The notes: a model not told the origin generated them from the letters alone. Positions 1 through 7,967 are shown, numbered from the stretch's first letter. The stretch: DNA of 33,784 bases from an uncultured Ruminococcus sp. (GCA_902782645.1 CACZNV010000122.1:1-33784); one strand, 5' to 3'. Translations and numbers: made by a program.

Positions 1-45
1 CAGGAGCACGAAATCAAACTGCTTGTTCCGGATCTGTGATTTCAT
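1..45 (-). CDS. N-terminal fragment of a probable FtsW/SpoVE-type SEDS cell-wall polymerase
   Basis: Only the first 15 codons are inside the window (the gene continues beyond the left edge). They read MKSQIRNKQFDFVLL: a short basic head followed by the beginning of a hydrophobic segment, as at the N-terminus of FtsW/SpoVE/RodA proteins. The start is supported by a purine-rich site (AGGAAAGG) just upstream on the minus strand. It lies about 50 bases downstream of mraY and in the same direction, where Clostridia commonly place murD or ftsW. The sequence is too short to prove the family; murD is less likely because MurD does not begin with a hydrophobic helix. Confidence 0.45.
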   Translation of the reverse strand, partial: MKSQIRNKQFDFVLL

Positions 46-98
46 TGTCTTTTCCTTTCCTGATGGGGTTGGCGCCGCGGCAGCGGCGCATTGGCGAG

Positions 99-1082
99 TC
101 AGTTAAAGCCTTTTGCAAAGATATATGTGGCAACGCAGCAAACGGCCACAAAGGCCCAGAAAACGTATGTTACGGTGATTTCCTTCCAGCCGCAGAGCTC
201 GAAGTGGTGGTGCAGCGGAGCCATCTTGAATATTCTTCTCCCGTGGGTGATCTTGAAAAATCCCACCTGCAGCAGCACCGAGAGAGCCTCGAACACAAAA
301 AGCAAACCCGCAAAAAAGAGGAGGAACGGATGGTTCGACATTATTGCCGCCGCTCCCAGGACACCGCCAAGGGCAAGCGACCCTGTGTCCCCCATGAATA
401 TCTTGGCGGGGTGATAGTTGTAAATCATGTACCCTGCGAGAGATCCCACCGAGATTGCGGAGAACATGGATATTCTCCCGTTCGGGAACAGGAAAAGGGT
501 CACGACTGTGAAGAAGGTGAATATGATAGCGCAGCAGCCTCCGCAGAGACCGTCAAGGCCGTCCGTAAGGTTCACCGCATTGCTCTCCGCAAGCATCATG
601 AAAATCACGAAGGGTATGTAGAGCCATCCCAGGTAAACATTGTATTGTGTTCCCAGGAAGGTGAACTTGTATGACGCCGATCTATTCACAAAGAACTGCA
701 TGTAGGCCGCAAAGGCGCCGCTCACTACGAGGAGCGCAGCCATTTTCTGCCACCAGCGCAGCCCGTCTTTGCTCTTCTTTTTGATTTTCAGCATGTCGTC
801 GATGAATCCGACAACACCGAAAAGAACCGCCACCGCCGGAAGAACAATAAGCTCCCAGTCTTTTTTGACAATCGCATATACGCCCGTGACGGCAACCATG
901 GGGATGAGGAATATCCAGCCGCCCATGGTAGGCGTACCCGTCTTTTTCAGATGGCTTTCAACCCCGTTGTATCGCTCCACCTGGCCGAATTTTAGTCTGC
1001 GCATAAGCGGCACGACAAAAATGCCTGACACAGCGGCAACCGCAAAAGCTATCAAAAGACCTATGATTTCTTCGGTTATCAT
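99..1082 (-). CDS. mraY: Phospho-N-acetylmuramoyl-pentapeptide-transferase (MraY)
   Basis: This integral membrane enzyme moves phospho-MurNAc-pentapeptide from UDP to undecaprenyl phosphate, giving lipid I on the inner face of the membrane. The 327 residues are near the usual length. Family signatures are clear: a PTMGG motif at about 51-55, the Asp pair in GFIDDMLK (about 92-99), NLTDGLDGL (171-179), MGDTGS (230-235) and the cytoplasmic HHHFE motif (291-295). About ten hydrophobic segments are spread over the protein. It starts 9 bases after the murF stop, with GAGGG upstream of its ATG, so it is cotranscribed with murF. Assignment is secure. Confidence 0.97.
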   Translation of the reverse strand: MITEEIIGLLIAFAVAAVSGIFVVPLMRRLKFGQVERYNGVESHLKKTGTPTMGGWIFLIPMVAVTGVYAIVKKDWELIVLPAVAVLFGVVGFIDDMLKIKKKSKDGLRWWQKMAALLVVSGAFAAYMQFFVNRSASYKFTFLGTQYNVYLGWLYIPFVIFMMLAESNAVNLTDGLDGLCGGCCAIIFTFFTVVTLFLFPNGRISMFSAISVGSLAGYMIYNYHPAKIFMGDTGSLALGGVLGAAAIMSNHPFLLFFAGLLFVFEALSVLLQVGFFKITHGRRIFKMAPLHHHFELCGWKEITVTYVFWAFVAVCCVATYIFAKGFN

Positions 1083-1091
1083 ATCTTTCCC

Positions 1092-2558
1092 TCAGTTTTT
1101 GTTCTCAAATATCTCTTTTATGCGGGCCGAAATCAGTCCCATGTTCATCGCATGGGATCCCTTTACAAGCACCGTGGATCCGGTTTTCACAAACTCTGCA
1201 GCGTGTTCAGCTGCTTCTTTCGACGTTTCATAGCACACGAAAAGGGTCTTTGATTCCTCCGGAGCTCCGTTTTTGATGTCCGCAGCCCGTTTCCCGACGC
1301 AGACAACCGTGTCCACCTCGTATTCGTCGCATACCTTGCCGATTCCAGTGTGCTCGGCCTCTGATACATCGCCAAGCTCAAGCATATCGCCAAGAAAGGC
1401 TGTCTTGTGCCCTCTTCCCGCAAGCCTTGCGAGTATTCCAAGTTCAGCCCTCACGGCTTCAGGCGAGGCATTGTAGCAGTCGTCAATGAGAGTTCCACCC
1501 GGGAGCTCATAAACCTGCTGTCTACCCGTGTCCTCAGGGACCACGGAGGATACTTCAGGAATCACTTTTTCAAGCAGGTCGGAAGAGCTTGCGCCAAGCA
1601 CATTGGCGGTTCCTATCGCCGCAAGAGCCGCATAGACGAAATGCTCACCCACAACGCCAAGGCTCACCCTCTTCACAAAAATACCGCCAATTTCAAGGTC
1701 AAATTCCGTGGCTGAAGCAGTCACCAAAACGTTTTTTGCCCTGAAATAGCAGCCCTCCGAAAAACCGAAGGTGATTATCCCCGGGATATTTTCTTTCCCG
1801 TTTTCGTCAAGAACATCCCATGCCTCAGAGAGAAGCGCGTCGTCGCCGTTTACGAGCAAAAAGTCGTTTTCGTCCATGAAATCGGCAATTTCAAGCTTGG
1901 CAAGCCTCGTGTTCTCCATGCTTCCCAGAATCTCAAGGTGGGCCGTTCCGATGTTTGTGATGATACCCACATGAGGTCTCACAACCTCCGACAGGAACCT
2001 GATCTGGCCCCGTCCCCGCATACCCATCTCTATGACCGCATATTTAACGTCTTTTTCGATTGAAAGTACCGTCTTCGGAACCCCCACCTCGTTGTTAAAG
2101 TTCTTCGGCGTCTTCGCAGCCTTCCCCAGAGCGGAGACAGCCTTGAACACAAACTCCTTTGCGGTGGTCTTTCCCACGCTTCCGGTGACGCCGATCGCGC
2201 AGAAGTCAAGCATATCACGCCTGATGCCGGCAATTCTGCCGTAGGCCTTTAACGTGTCCTCGCAGCAGACGATTACGGTTTTTTTGCCCTGCAAAACAGC
2301 GCGGCGGGCCTTCTCCATGTCTGCGCCCGCCACGATAAAAAACACTCCGGCCCTTGCCGCCGGACCTATAAAGTCGTTTCCGTCGAAAAATTCGCCTTTA
2401 ACGGCGATAAAAGCGGTGTGGGAATAATCCCCGCCCTCCGAAAGAAGCCTGGTATCTGTAACGACATTGTCGATGCAGTCCGAATCCGAATATTCGAAAC
2501 TCCCCGGCACCACTGTGCCGCCAATGCGTTCTATGATATTTCGTATTGTTATCATCAT
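1092..2558 (-). CDS. murF: UDP-N-acetylmuramoyl-tripeptide--D-alanyl-D-alanine ligase (MurF)
   Basis: Cytoplasmic ATP-dependent ligase that adds D-Ala-D-Ala to the UDP-MurNAc-tripeptide. It carries the Mur-ligase P-loop GVTGSVGKTT (about 123-132), the NNEVGVP segment, IEMGMRGRGQI, the NIGTAHLEILGS motif and the C-terminal IDDCYNASP signature. The frame is open to 2594, but a strong GGAGGAAGG site lies inside that extension, just ahead of an ATGATG at 2558-2553. A promoter whose transcript would begin near 2600 also favours the inner start, giving a protein that begins MMITIRNIIE. The first or second of the two ATGs could be used. It is the first gene of the murF-mraY-(ftsW) unit. Confidence 0.96.
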   Translation of the reverse strand: MMITIRNIIERIGGTVVPGSFEYSDSDCIDNVVTDTRLLSEGGDYSHTAFIAVKGEFFDGNDFIGPAARAGVFFIVAGADMEKARRAVLQGKKTVIVCCEDTLKAYGRIAGIRRDMLDFCAIGVTGSVGKTTAKEFVFKAVSALGKAAKTPKNFNNEVGVPKTVLSIEKDVKYAVIEMGMRGRGQIRFLSEVVRPHVGIITNIGTAHLEILGSMENTRLAKLEIADFMDENDFLLVNGDDALLSEAWDVLDENGKENIPGIITFGFSEGCYFRAKNVLVTASATEFDLEIGGIFVKRVSLGVVGEHFVYAALAAIGTANVLGASSSDLLEKVIPEVSSVVPEDTGRQQVYELPGGTLIDDCYNASPEAVRAELGILARLAGRGHKTAFLGDMLELGDVSEAEHTGIGKVCDEYEVDTVVCVGKRAADIKNGAPEESKTLFVCYETSKEAAEHAAEFVKTGSTVLVKGSHAMNMGLISARIKEIFENKN

Positions 2559-2606
2559 TTGTAAAAGCCTTCCTCCGGCGTGCGTAAACCGCATTTTTTC
2601 TGCCCC

Positions 2607-2635
2607 ATTTTACCATATTCATTATTATTTGTAAA
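2607..2635 (-). promoter_or_regulatory. Vegetative promoter of the murF-mraY unit
   Basis: On the minus strand, TTTACA (2635-2630) and TAAAAT (2612-2607) are separated by exactly 17 bases. Each hexamer matches 5 of 6 positions of the sigma-A consensus. The predicted start of transcription, about 2600, leaves a leader of about 40 bases to the ATG at 2558. Confidence 0.7.
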
Positions 2636-2934
2636 TGAACGAATGTTTAAAGGAATCTTAAAACACACCGCTAATTTATCAAAAGTAGTTTATTCCTCTT
2701 CGGTCTTTGTGATAAACTTAAGTACTTGATGTGGCTTTTCGATTGACCAATTGAAAACAGGTTCATTCGTGAGGAAACTCTGAATAAGGTTCAGGATTTC
2801 TGACTGAGTCCGTTTACTGAGCGCCGCAGGCGGAAAAATCCGCGTTGTTTTGGCGTGTGATTTCATCATAATCGGTTCATGAATTCGAAAGAAAAGCTCA
2901 TCAACAAATGATAAAAACTATAGGAGAGTTATTA
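2636..2934 (+). other. AT-rich spacer and leader between divergent murF and rnj
   Basis: No gene is visible here. The stretch is AT-rich compared with its neighbours. It holds a small perfect hairpin, GCGGA-AAAA-TCCGC (2830-2843), and a weak candidate promoter for rnj (TTGTTT 2845-2850, 16 bases, CATAAT 2867-2872). I found no recognisable riboswitch or T-box. The length of the region ahead of rnj leaves room for regulation, but nothing specific can be called. Confidence 0.4.
2922..2926 (+). promoter_or_regulatory. Ribosome binding site that fixes the rnj start
   Basis: AGGAG lies 8 bases before the ATG at 2935. The frame is also open from an earlier ATG at 2908, but that one has no comparable site, so 2935 is the likely start. 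Confidence 0.7.
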
Positions 2935-4665
2935 ATGGTTAACAAAGCCCAAGCAAACAGATTGAGAGTGATTCCTCTCGGCGGACTGGATGAGATAGGA
3001 AAGAACATTACTGCTTTTGAGACAGATCACGATATTATCATCGTCGACTGCGGTATTTCCTTCCCGGATGAAAACATGCCCGGCATCGACGCCGTGATAC
3101 CCGACTTCACATACCTTGAAGATCACTTTGACAAGATCCGCGGCATTTTCATAACCCACGGCCACGAGGATCACATCGGCGCGCTCCCTTATCTTCTGAA
3201 GAAGATCAACGTGCCGATCTACAGCATGAAATTCACCATCGCTCTCATCAAGAGAAAGCTTGAGGAAGAGAATATGGCCGCAAACGTGCAGCTTGAGGAA
3301 GTTCACTACGGAGACATCGTGATCAAAGGCGATTTCGCGGTGGAGTTCATCCGCACCAACCACAGTATTTCGGACAGCGCAGCCTTCGCCATCATGACCC
3401 CCTGCGGCGTCGTTATCCACACAGGCGACTTCAAGGTCGACTACACCCCCATCGACAATGCGCCGATCGACCTTATGAGGCTGGCGGAGCTGGGTGAAAA
3501 CGGGGTTCTTCTTCTGATGTCGGACAGCACAAACGCTGAGAGGAAAGGCTTCACCATGTCGGAGCGCACGGTCGGCGCCGCGTTCGACGATCTTTTCTCT
3601 AAAATTACGGGAAGAATAATAGTGGCGACCTTCTCCTCCAACATTCACAGAGTTCAGCAGATCATTGATACAGCCGCCAAATTCGGCAGAAAATGCGCCA
3701 TCTGCGGAAGAAGCATGGTGAACGTCCTGGAGGTTGCGAAAGAGATCGGCTATATCAATCACTTTGACGATACGGTTATAGATATCGATGACGCCGCAAA
3801 CTACGACGACAGCGAGATCGTTATAATCACCACCGGAAGCCAGGGTGAGCCGATGTCGGCTCTCACGAGAATGGCCAGCGCCACCCACAACCAGGTGGAG
3901 GTTTCCAGCAACGACACCATCATCATCTCCGCCAGCCCCATCCCGGGAAACGAAAAGGCGATTGCAAGAATGATCGACGAGCTTTTCAAGCGGGGCGCAA
4001 ATGTCATTTACAAAGCCCTTGCCGAGGTGCACGTCTCCGGCCACGCCTGCGAAGAAGAACTTAAACTCATTCTTTCCATCACAAGACCCAAATATTTCAT
4101 GCCGGTCCACGGCGAGTACAGACACCTGGTTCAGCACGCAAACATCGCAAAGAAACTGGGCCTCACCGATGACAACATATTCATTATGAGCAACGGAAAC
4201 GTGCTGGAGTTCAGAGGTTCAGACATAGTTATCCGCGAGGAACAGGTGGAATCCGGAAACGTGCTTATTGACGGCCTTGGCGTCGGCGACGTGGGAAGCG
4301 TTGTTTTGAGAGACAGGAAGCACCTTGCCCAGGACGGCCTCATCATCATAAGCATGCTCGTTTCTTCGAGAACAGGCGAGCTTCTTCTTGACCCGGAGAT
4401 CACGTCCAGAGGATTCGTTTACATCAGGGATTCGGAAAATCTTCTGAGCCAGATCGCGGCCCTTGCGAAGAGCACGATGGCCGAATCCTCGAACGATTTT
4501 TCAAACAGATTCAAAGGCGTTGACATCAACGCAAAGAGACTCAGCGTGAGGGATACGGTGCGCACGTTCATATTTGAGAAAACAAAGCGCAACCCGATGA
4601 TACTTCCCATCATCATTGAGATGGATCCCGACGAGATTGTTTCCGGAAGGTTTGATTTCGGCTGA
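2935..4665 (+). CDS. rnj: Ribonuclease J
   Basis: Metallo-beta-lactamase/beta-CASP ribonuclease that combines endonuclease and 5'-to-3' exonuclease activity in mRNA turnover and rRNA maturation in Bacillota. The 576-residue length fits RNase J1/J2. Zinc-binding motif HGHEDH is at 75-80 and the HTGDF motif at 162-166. SDSTNAERKG follows, and the beta-CASP part contains SGHACEEE and the PVHGEY motif. The C-terminal dimerisation domain is complete. The gene stands alone between the divergent murF unit and a convergent lipoprotein gene and ends in a strong terminator. Only one paralogue is in this window, so J1 and J2 cannot be told apart. This gene contains none of the ATTGGCG words common elsewhere. 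Confidence 0.95.
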   Translation: MVNKAQANRLRVIPLGGLDEIGKNITAFETDHDIIIVDCGISFPDENMPGIDAVIPDFTYLEDHFDKIRGIFITHGHEDHIGALPYLLKKINVPIYSMKFTIALIKRKLEEENMAANVQLEEVHYGDIVIKGDFAVEFIRTNHSISDSAAFAIMTPCGVVIHTGDFKVDYTPIDNAPIDLMRLAELGENGVLLLMSDSTNAERKGFTMSERTVGAAFDDLFSKITGRIIVATFSSNIHRVQQIIDTAAKFGRKCAICGRSMVNVLEVAKEIGYINHFDDTVIDIDDAANYDDSEIVIITTGSQGEPMSALTRMASATHNQVEVSSNDTIIISASPIPGNEKAIARMIDELFKRGANVIYKALAEVHVSGHACEEELKLILSITRPKYFMPVHGEYRHLVQHANIAKKLGLTDDNIFIMSNGNVLEFRGSDIVIREEQVESGNVLIDGLGVGDVGSVVLRDRKHLAQDGLIIISMLVSSRTGELLLDPEITSRGFVYIRDSENLLSQIAALAKSTMAESSNDFSNRFKGVDINAKRLSVRDTVRTFIFEKTKRNPMILPIIIEMDPDEIVSGRFDFG

Positions 4666-4704
4666 ATATAGGGAAAAACAACAAATTTGACAAAAACAGA
4701 AAAA

Positions 4705-4743
4705 CCGGGGCGCGCCAATAGAACAACGCGCCCCGGCCTTTTT
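4705..4743 (+). terminator. Bidirectional terminator between rnj and the lipoprotein gene
   Basis: A 10-bp GC-rich stem, CCGGGGCGCG (4705-4714) with CGCGCCCCGG (4727-4736), has a 12-base loop and is followed by a T-run. An A-rich stretch lies on the other side, so it can also stop the opposing transcript. A CGCCAAT word runs from the stem into the loop (4713-4719). Confidence 0.85.
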
Positions 4744-4788
4744 AATTCCGGTCAATAACCGGCCGGTTTTTTCCGGATCATTTCTCCG

Positions 4789-5253
4789 TCAGGAGAAAGA
4801 CTCCGCGGCAAATTTGTAGACCGTACCCTCTGTAACGGGTGTTGAATCAACACCGGTGCTAGCGTATTCGCCGTTAATGTAAAGTGCCCAATAGTAACCG
4901 TCCGCGGCATAGTCAAGCTTAACGCCGTCAACGGTGTCAACCATAAGACCGTAATCGCCGACTTCTCCGGAGATAAGTTTCTCGTCGAGAAGAGCTTCAC
5001 CGAGCATTTTCTTTGATGTCTTCAAATCAAATGTTTTTTCGGTGCCGTCCTTGCCTACAACCACAAACGTGAAAGAAACCTTGGTCTCTTCCGGTGCAGC
5101 TGTGGCTTGTTCTTCCGGTGCAGCAGTGGCTTTTGTGTCAGGCTCTTTACTTTCATTCTTGCAACCAGCCAGGCAGGCAACTGAAACCGCAGTCAGTATG
5201 ATGCAAAGCATAATTACAAGAAAAGACAACTTATTTGATCTTTCTTTTCTCAT
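4789..5253 (-). CDS. Cobalamin-riboswitch-controlled lipoprotein with DUF4430-like domain
   Basis: The 154-residue product starts with a basic head, a long hydrophobic segment and the lipobox LAGC with Cys31, so it should be a membrane-anchored lipoprotein. An Ala/Thr/Pro/Glu-rich linker follows (about 40-60). The C-terminal part of about 90 residues ends in a YYWALYINGEYASTGV stretch and a VTEGTVYKF strand, which resembles DUF4430, the fold related to the cobalamin-binding C-terminal domain of transcobalamin and intrinsic factor. The frame is open to 5400, but AGGAG at 5267-5263 sits 8 bases before the ATG at 5253 and the upstream part is riboswitch RNA. The riboswitch suggests a role in capturing B12 or a B12-like compound. 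The family call is from memory of the motif; the ligand is inference. Confidence 0.8.
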   Translation of the reverse strand: MRKERSNKLSFLVIMLCIILTAVSVACLAGCKNESKEPDTKATAAPEEQATAAPEETKVSFTFVVVGKDGTEKTFDLKTSKKMLGEALLDEKLISGEVGDYGLMVDTVDGVKLDYAADGYYWALYINGEYASTGVDSTPVTEGTVYKFAAESFS

Positions 5254-5262
5254 AAGCATCAC

Positions 5263-5267
5263 TCCTT
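5263..5267 (-). promoter_or_regulatory. Ribosome binding site that decides the lipoprotein start
   Basis: AGGAG on the minus strand is 8 bases from the ATG at 5253 but only 3 from the in-frame ATG at 5259, so 5253 is preferred. It is the only strong site downstream of the riboswitch. Confidence 0.7.
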
Positions 5268-5339
5268 TACAAAATAATAAGGTACTCCCCTTGCCGGCGC
5301 CCGCAGCATCGCAAAAAACGCGAACGGGAAGTTTTTTCA

Positions 5340-5500
5340 TGTATTCGGGTATTTCGACTGCGGCGGACAACTCTCCGGCCTTCTCAGCAGAAACCGCCAA
5401 TGACCTGTGCCCGGATCTGCGGAATCCGGTTGGAGAGATGCTTTGTAAAACCGCCTCACGGCGACGGGCTCGTTCGGGAGTTTCACCCGATTCCCCTCAC
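5340..5500 (-). ncRNA. Cobalamin riboswitch (B12 aptamer)
   Basis: Read on the minus strand, the transcript carries GGGTGAAACTCCC, then GAACGAGCCCG (together 5488-5465) and the block CCGTCGCCGTGAGG. These match the conserved 5' half of cobalamin aptamers (GGTGnAA-TCC ... CCCGnCnCnGTnA). Further on, GAGAAGGCCGGAGAG (about 5388-5374) corresponds to the B12-box region, although its 3' part departs from the usual consensus. The RNA begins a few bases after a good promoter and ends about 90 bases before the lipoprotein start. That stretch holds a T6 run and the ribosome site; I could not settle whether control is by termination or translation. A CATTGGCG word lies inside the aptamer at 5402-5395. 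Confidence 0.85.
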
Positions 5501-5509
5501 ACGCACGCG

Positions 5510-5538
5510 ATTATACCAAAACGCCCCCGCCAGTTCAA
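5510..5538 (-). promoter_or_regulatory. Promoter of the riboswitch-lipoprotein transcript
   Basis: TTGAAC (5538-5533) and TATAAT (5515-5510) are spaced by 17 bases on the minus strand, with an extended -10 TGG. The -35 element lies in the loop of the upstream trmB terminator hairpin. Confidence 0.75.
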
Positions 5539-5556
5539 ATGAAACGGGGGCGTTTT
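5518..5556 (-). terminator. Terminator of the lon-trmB gene run
   Basis: A 9-bp stem, ACGCCCCCG (5521-5529) with CGGGGGCGT (5545-5553), is flanked by A and T tracts, so it can act in either direction. It lies just after the trmB stop codon. In the minus direction the T-run is only TTTT before GG. Confidence 0.75.
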
Positions 5557-5578
5557 TTGCGGTTTTACGCTAAAATGG

Positions 5579-6304
5579 TCATTCCGCTTTGGCTTTGCTT
5601 TGGAATGCCTTTCTTTTGGCGATGTTTTCCTCGCAGGCAGCGATCCTGTCTGCAACGCTCAGACGGTCAGGCATCCTGACGGCTGCATAGTTTATAGGCA
5701 CGCCAAGGGACAGGAAACGGTCCTCGTACTCGGTGACCACATTGGCGAGTTCACCGTACCAGGGCTCGTTGTGGAGGTCGTAGGATGAGCGGAGAATTTC
5801 GCAGCCGTAATTCTTGTAGATTTCAAGGGAAAAATCAAACAGGTCCCTGTTGTCAGTTTTTTGAATCAGGCAGCCCCGGTCCTTCAAAATCTTTACGTAG
5901 AGGGGCATGAAGGTGTCGCTGGTGAGCCTGTTTTTGTGGTAGCGGTCCCGGGGCCAGGGGTCGCTGAAGTTAAGGTAGAGCTCGTCCACTTCACCCTCTT
6001 CGAAATAATCAGAGATGAAAAGCGCATTGGCGTTTACAAAGAGCACGTTCTCTACGCCCGAAGCAGCCGCTTTTTCGGCGGCGGTCACAATAACGCTTCT
6101 CACAAGCTCGATTCCGACGTAAAGCACATCGGGATTATTCACAGCCATGCCTGTGATGAAGCCGCCCTTGCCGCAGCCAATTTCAAGCCTTAACGATTTA
6201 TACGAGCCCTTCCAGGCGCCTTTTTTTGCCGCAGGGTCGTTCACAAGATATTTCGAGCATGCGTCAAGTCTTTTCTCAAGATTCTTTTTATTTCTCGGTC
6301 TCAT
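5579..6304 (-). CDS. trmB: tRNA (guanine-N7-)-methyltransferase (TrmB)
   Basis: S-adenosylmethionine-dependent enzyme that makes m7G46 in the variable loop of tRNAs. The 241-residue product carries the SAM-binding motif EIGCGKG (41-47), an acidic YVGIELV strand and the family hallmark NFSDPWPRDRYHKNR (about 112-126), followed by the DNRDLF motif. The frame is open further upstream, but MRPRNKKNLE is the typical TrmB beginning, and GGGGAG precedes that ATG. Its ATG overlaps the TGA of the LRR gene (ATGA), which points to translational coupling. It is the last gene before a terminator. Confidence 0.95.
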   Translation of the reverse strand: MRPRNKKNLEKRLDACSKYLVNDPAAKKGAWKGSYKSLRLEIGCGKGGFITGMAVNNPDVLYVGIELVRSVIVTAAEKAAASGVENVLFVNANALFISDYFEEGEVDELYLNFSDPWPRDRYHKNRLTSDTFMPLYVKILKDRGCLIQKTDNRDLFDFSLEIYKNYGCEILRSSYDLHNEPWYGELANVVTEYEDRFLSLGVPINYAAVRMPDRLSVADRIAACEENIAKRKAFQSKAKAE

Positions 6305-7962
6305 TTTTTCTCCCCGTAATTGATTTTTGTGGTGTTGAGGCATTCGACAGCCACCGCGGCGTCTTTAACGTAAACATTCTCAATGTTATCTCCGTAAGCC
6401 TCTATTTTCTTAAGCTTCTCTGCTTTGTTTGCGTCAATCTCGGTGAGCTTATTGTGGCTGAGGTCTACCTCTTCAAGGCTGAGTGCCCCTTCAAAGCTTA
6501 CGGTATCAATGGAGCAGTCAGAAAAGTCGGCGTATTCAACCGTGGAAAGACCGGCAAAATCAAGCTTTGTCACTTTCGGGTTCTCGGAAGCCACCAGTTT
6601 CTTCAGCTTTTCAAGGCCGTAAACCCTTCCGATTGCGGTGTCATCCGCATTGGAACGCATAATGTTCAGGGATTCTACACTCGTCAGCCGTGAATAGTCC
6701 GGATTTATCATGAATTTGATGTCCTTGAGAGACACGGTCTTTGCATTGGCGAGAGCCTCCGTATTAAGCATGTACAGCTTTGTGTTGTCGGCATAAAACT
6801 CCTCAATGGTTTGCGACGAAGGGAGGACCAGTGTGTTCAGCTCGGTTTCGCTGATATCAAGGTATCTGAGCTTCGTCTGCCCGGAAAGATCGAGAGTCTT
6901 CAGCTTTGTGCCCTTCAGGTTAAGTCTTTCCAGATTCACAAGAGCTGCCAGGTCGTTGTACATATCGCCAATGGTATCACCCTCAAAATCAAGAGCCGTG
7001 ACCTTGGCGATGTCCTCTTCGCGCATCACATAATCCTGAGGATATGTCGAATACTGCTGCGGATAGTTGTCTTTCAGCCACTCGAATACTTTCTTTCTAA
7101 CCACCGGGTTTGTAAACTCAAATCTGGGGCTCTCTTTCAGTATCTCGCTGTAGCCCGTGAACAAAATCTCCTTGTAATAGGCTCTGGCGCCGGCGGAGTC
7201 CTTTGCGTACACTGCGCCGTAAAGTACGGTGCCGTCGTACTCCACATTGGCGTTGGGAGCAAGAACCGTGCCCATAACGATGGACTTTTTGAGCTTCACG
7301 ATTTTGGCTTCATAGCAGTTTATGATGAGCCTTGACGCCAGGTTGCCGCTGTCGTCATGGACAAGGATATAGTAGCCCGAAAGGTCAACCTCCTCGCCGG
7401 GTATATTGATGAGGCAGCAGAAGCCCGAATTCACGGAATCTACCCATAAATAGTCAAAATCTGACAGTTTATGATTGCCTGCAATGTGCTCCGGATCCAG
7501 GTTGTAAACCATTCTTTCGCCTTCGTCCTCCGTGGCGATGCAGAAGAAGCCTGTCTCGGAAGGATCCTTGTCGATGTTTGTCCACTCGGTGTGGGTAGAT
7601 TCGAGGGCTGCAAGTCTTGCGGACCTTTCGGAGTAGTCTCCGTACTCAGCCTCCTCGGCAACATTCCCCTTCGAGCTTCCCGCCCCGAGAATGTTTTTCC
7701 CCGCAAGGCCCGGCATCATGCCTCCGGTGTCAAGAATTGCTTTACTGATGTAGAGACCGCATGCGCAAAGGCCGGCGAGCACAAGTACAAGAAGCAAGGT
7801 GAGCACCGGAAAGCCCTTCTTTTTAGCTTTCACCTCAGGCTCGCCCTCGTCACCGTCGAAAAGTTCCGGCAGTTCGGCTCCTACTGCAGCGCTGTACTCG
7901 CTTGAATCCAGCCGCAGCGTCTCTTCCCCTCCGGTATTCTTTTTATCTTCCTCTAAAGCCAT
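6301..7962 (-). CDS. Single-pass membrane protein with choice-of-anchor-A-like and leucine-rich repeat regions
   Basis: The roughly 553-residue product has an acidic, probably cytoplasmic N-terminus, a basic KAKKK stop and one transmembrane helix (about 50-74), so the rest should be outside the cell. The middle part (about 125-290) contains GTVLAPNANVEYDGTVLYG and VYAKDS, which resemble the choice-of-anchor A domain of surface adhesins. From about 330 onwards come leucine-rich repeats (LERLNLKGTKLKTLDLSG, LRYLDIS and so on). The true start is uncertain: ATG at 7962 gives MALEEDKK, while TTG at 7971 overlaps the stop of the preceding gene. Neither has a strong ribosome site. It sits between a HAD hydrolase and trmB; its function is unknown, and surface binding is inference. 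Confidence 0.75.
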   Translation of the reverse strand: MALEEDKKNTGGEETLRLDSSEYSAAVGAELPELFDGDEGEPEVKAKKKGFPVLTLLLVLVLAGLCACGLYISKAILDTGGMMPGLAGKNILGAGSSKGNVAEEAEYGDYSERSARLAALESTHTEWTNIDKDPSETGFFCIATEDEGERMVYNLDPEHIAGNHKLSDFDYLWVDSVNSGFCCLINIPGEEVDLSGYYILVHDDSGNLASRLIINCYEAKIVKLKKSIVMGTVLAPNANVEYDGTVLYGAVYAKDSAGARAYYKEILFTGYSEILKESPRFEFTNPVVRKKVFEWLKDNYPQQYSTYPQDYVMREEDIAKVTALDFEGDTIGDMYNDLAALVNLERLNLKGTKLKTLDLSGQTKLRYLDISETELNTLVLPSSQTIEEFYADNTKLYMLNTEALANAKTVSLKDIKFMINPDYSRLTSVESLNIMRSNADDTAIGRVYGLEKLKKLVASENPKVTKLDFAGLSTVEYADFSDCSIDTVSFEGALSLEEVDLSHNKLTEIDANKAEKLKKIEAYGDNIENVYVKDAAVAVECLNTTKINYGEKK

Positions 7963-7967
7963 AAAGT

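Noticed and set aside
36-674. A 212-codon plus-strand frame opposite mraY
   Set aside because: Its composition is that of a complement of a hydrophobic membrane protein gene, and mraY motifs are complete on the other strand.
2932-4137. A 401-codon open frame on the minus strand opposite RNase J
   Set aside because: It is a shadow of the rnj codon pattern: no ribosome site, no recognisable domain, His/Val/Asp-rich composition typical of a complementary reading, and the opposite frame is a complete RNase J.
5254-5400. N-terminal extension of the riboswitch-controlled lipoprotein
   Set aside because: The extension would translate aptamer RNA and place residues before the signal peptide; the ribosome site supports the start at 5253.
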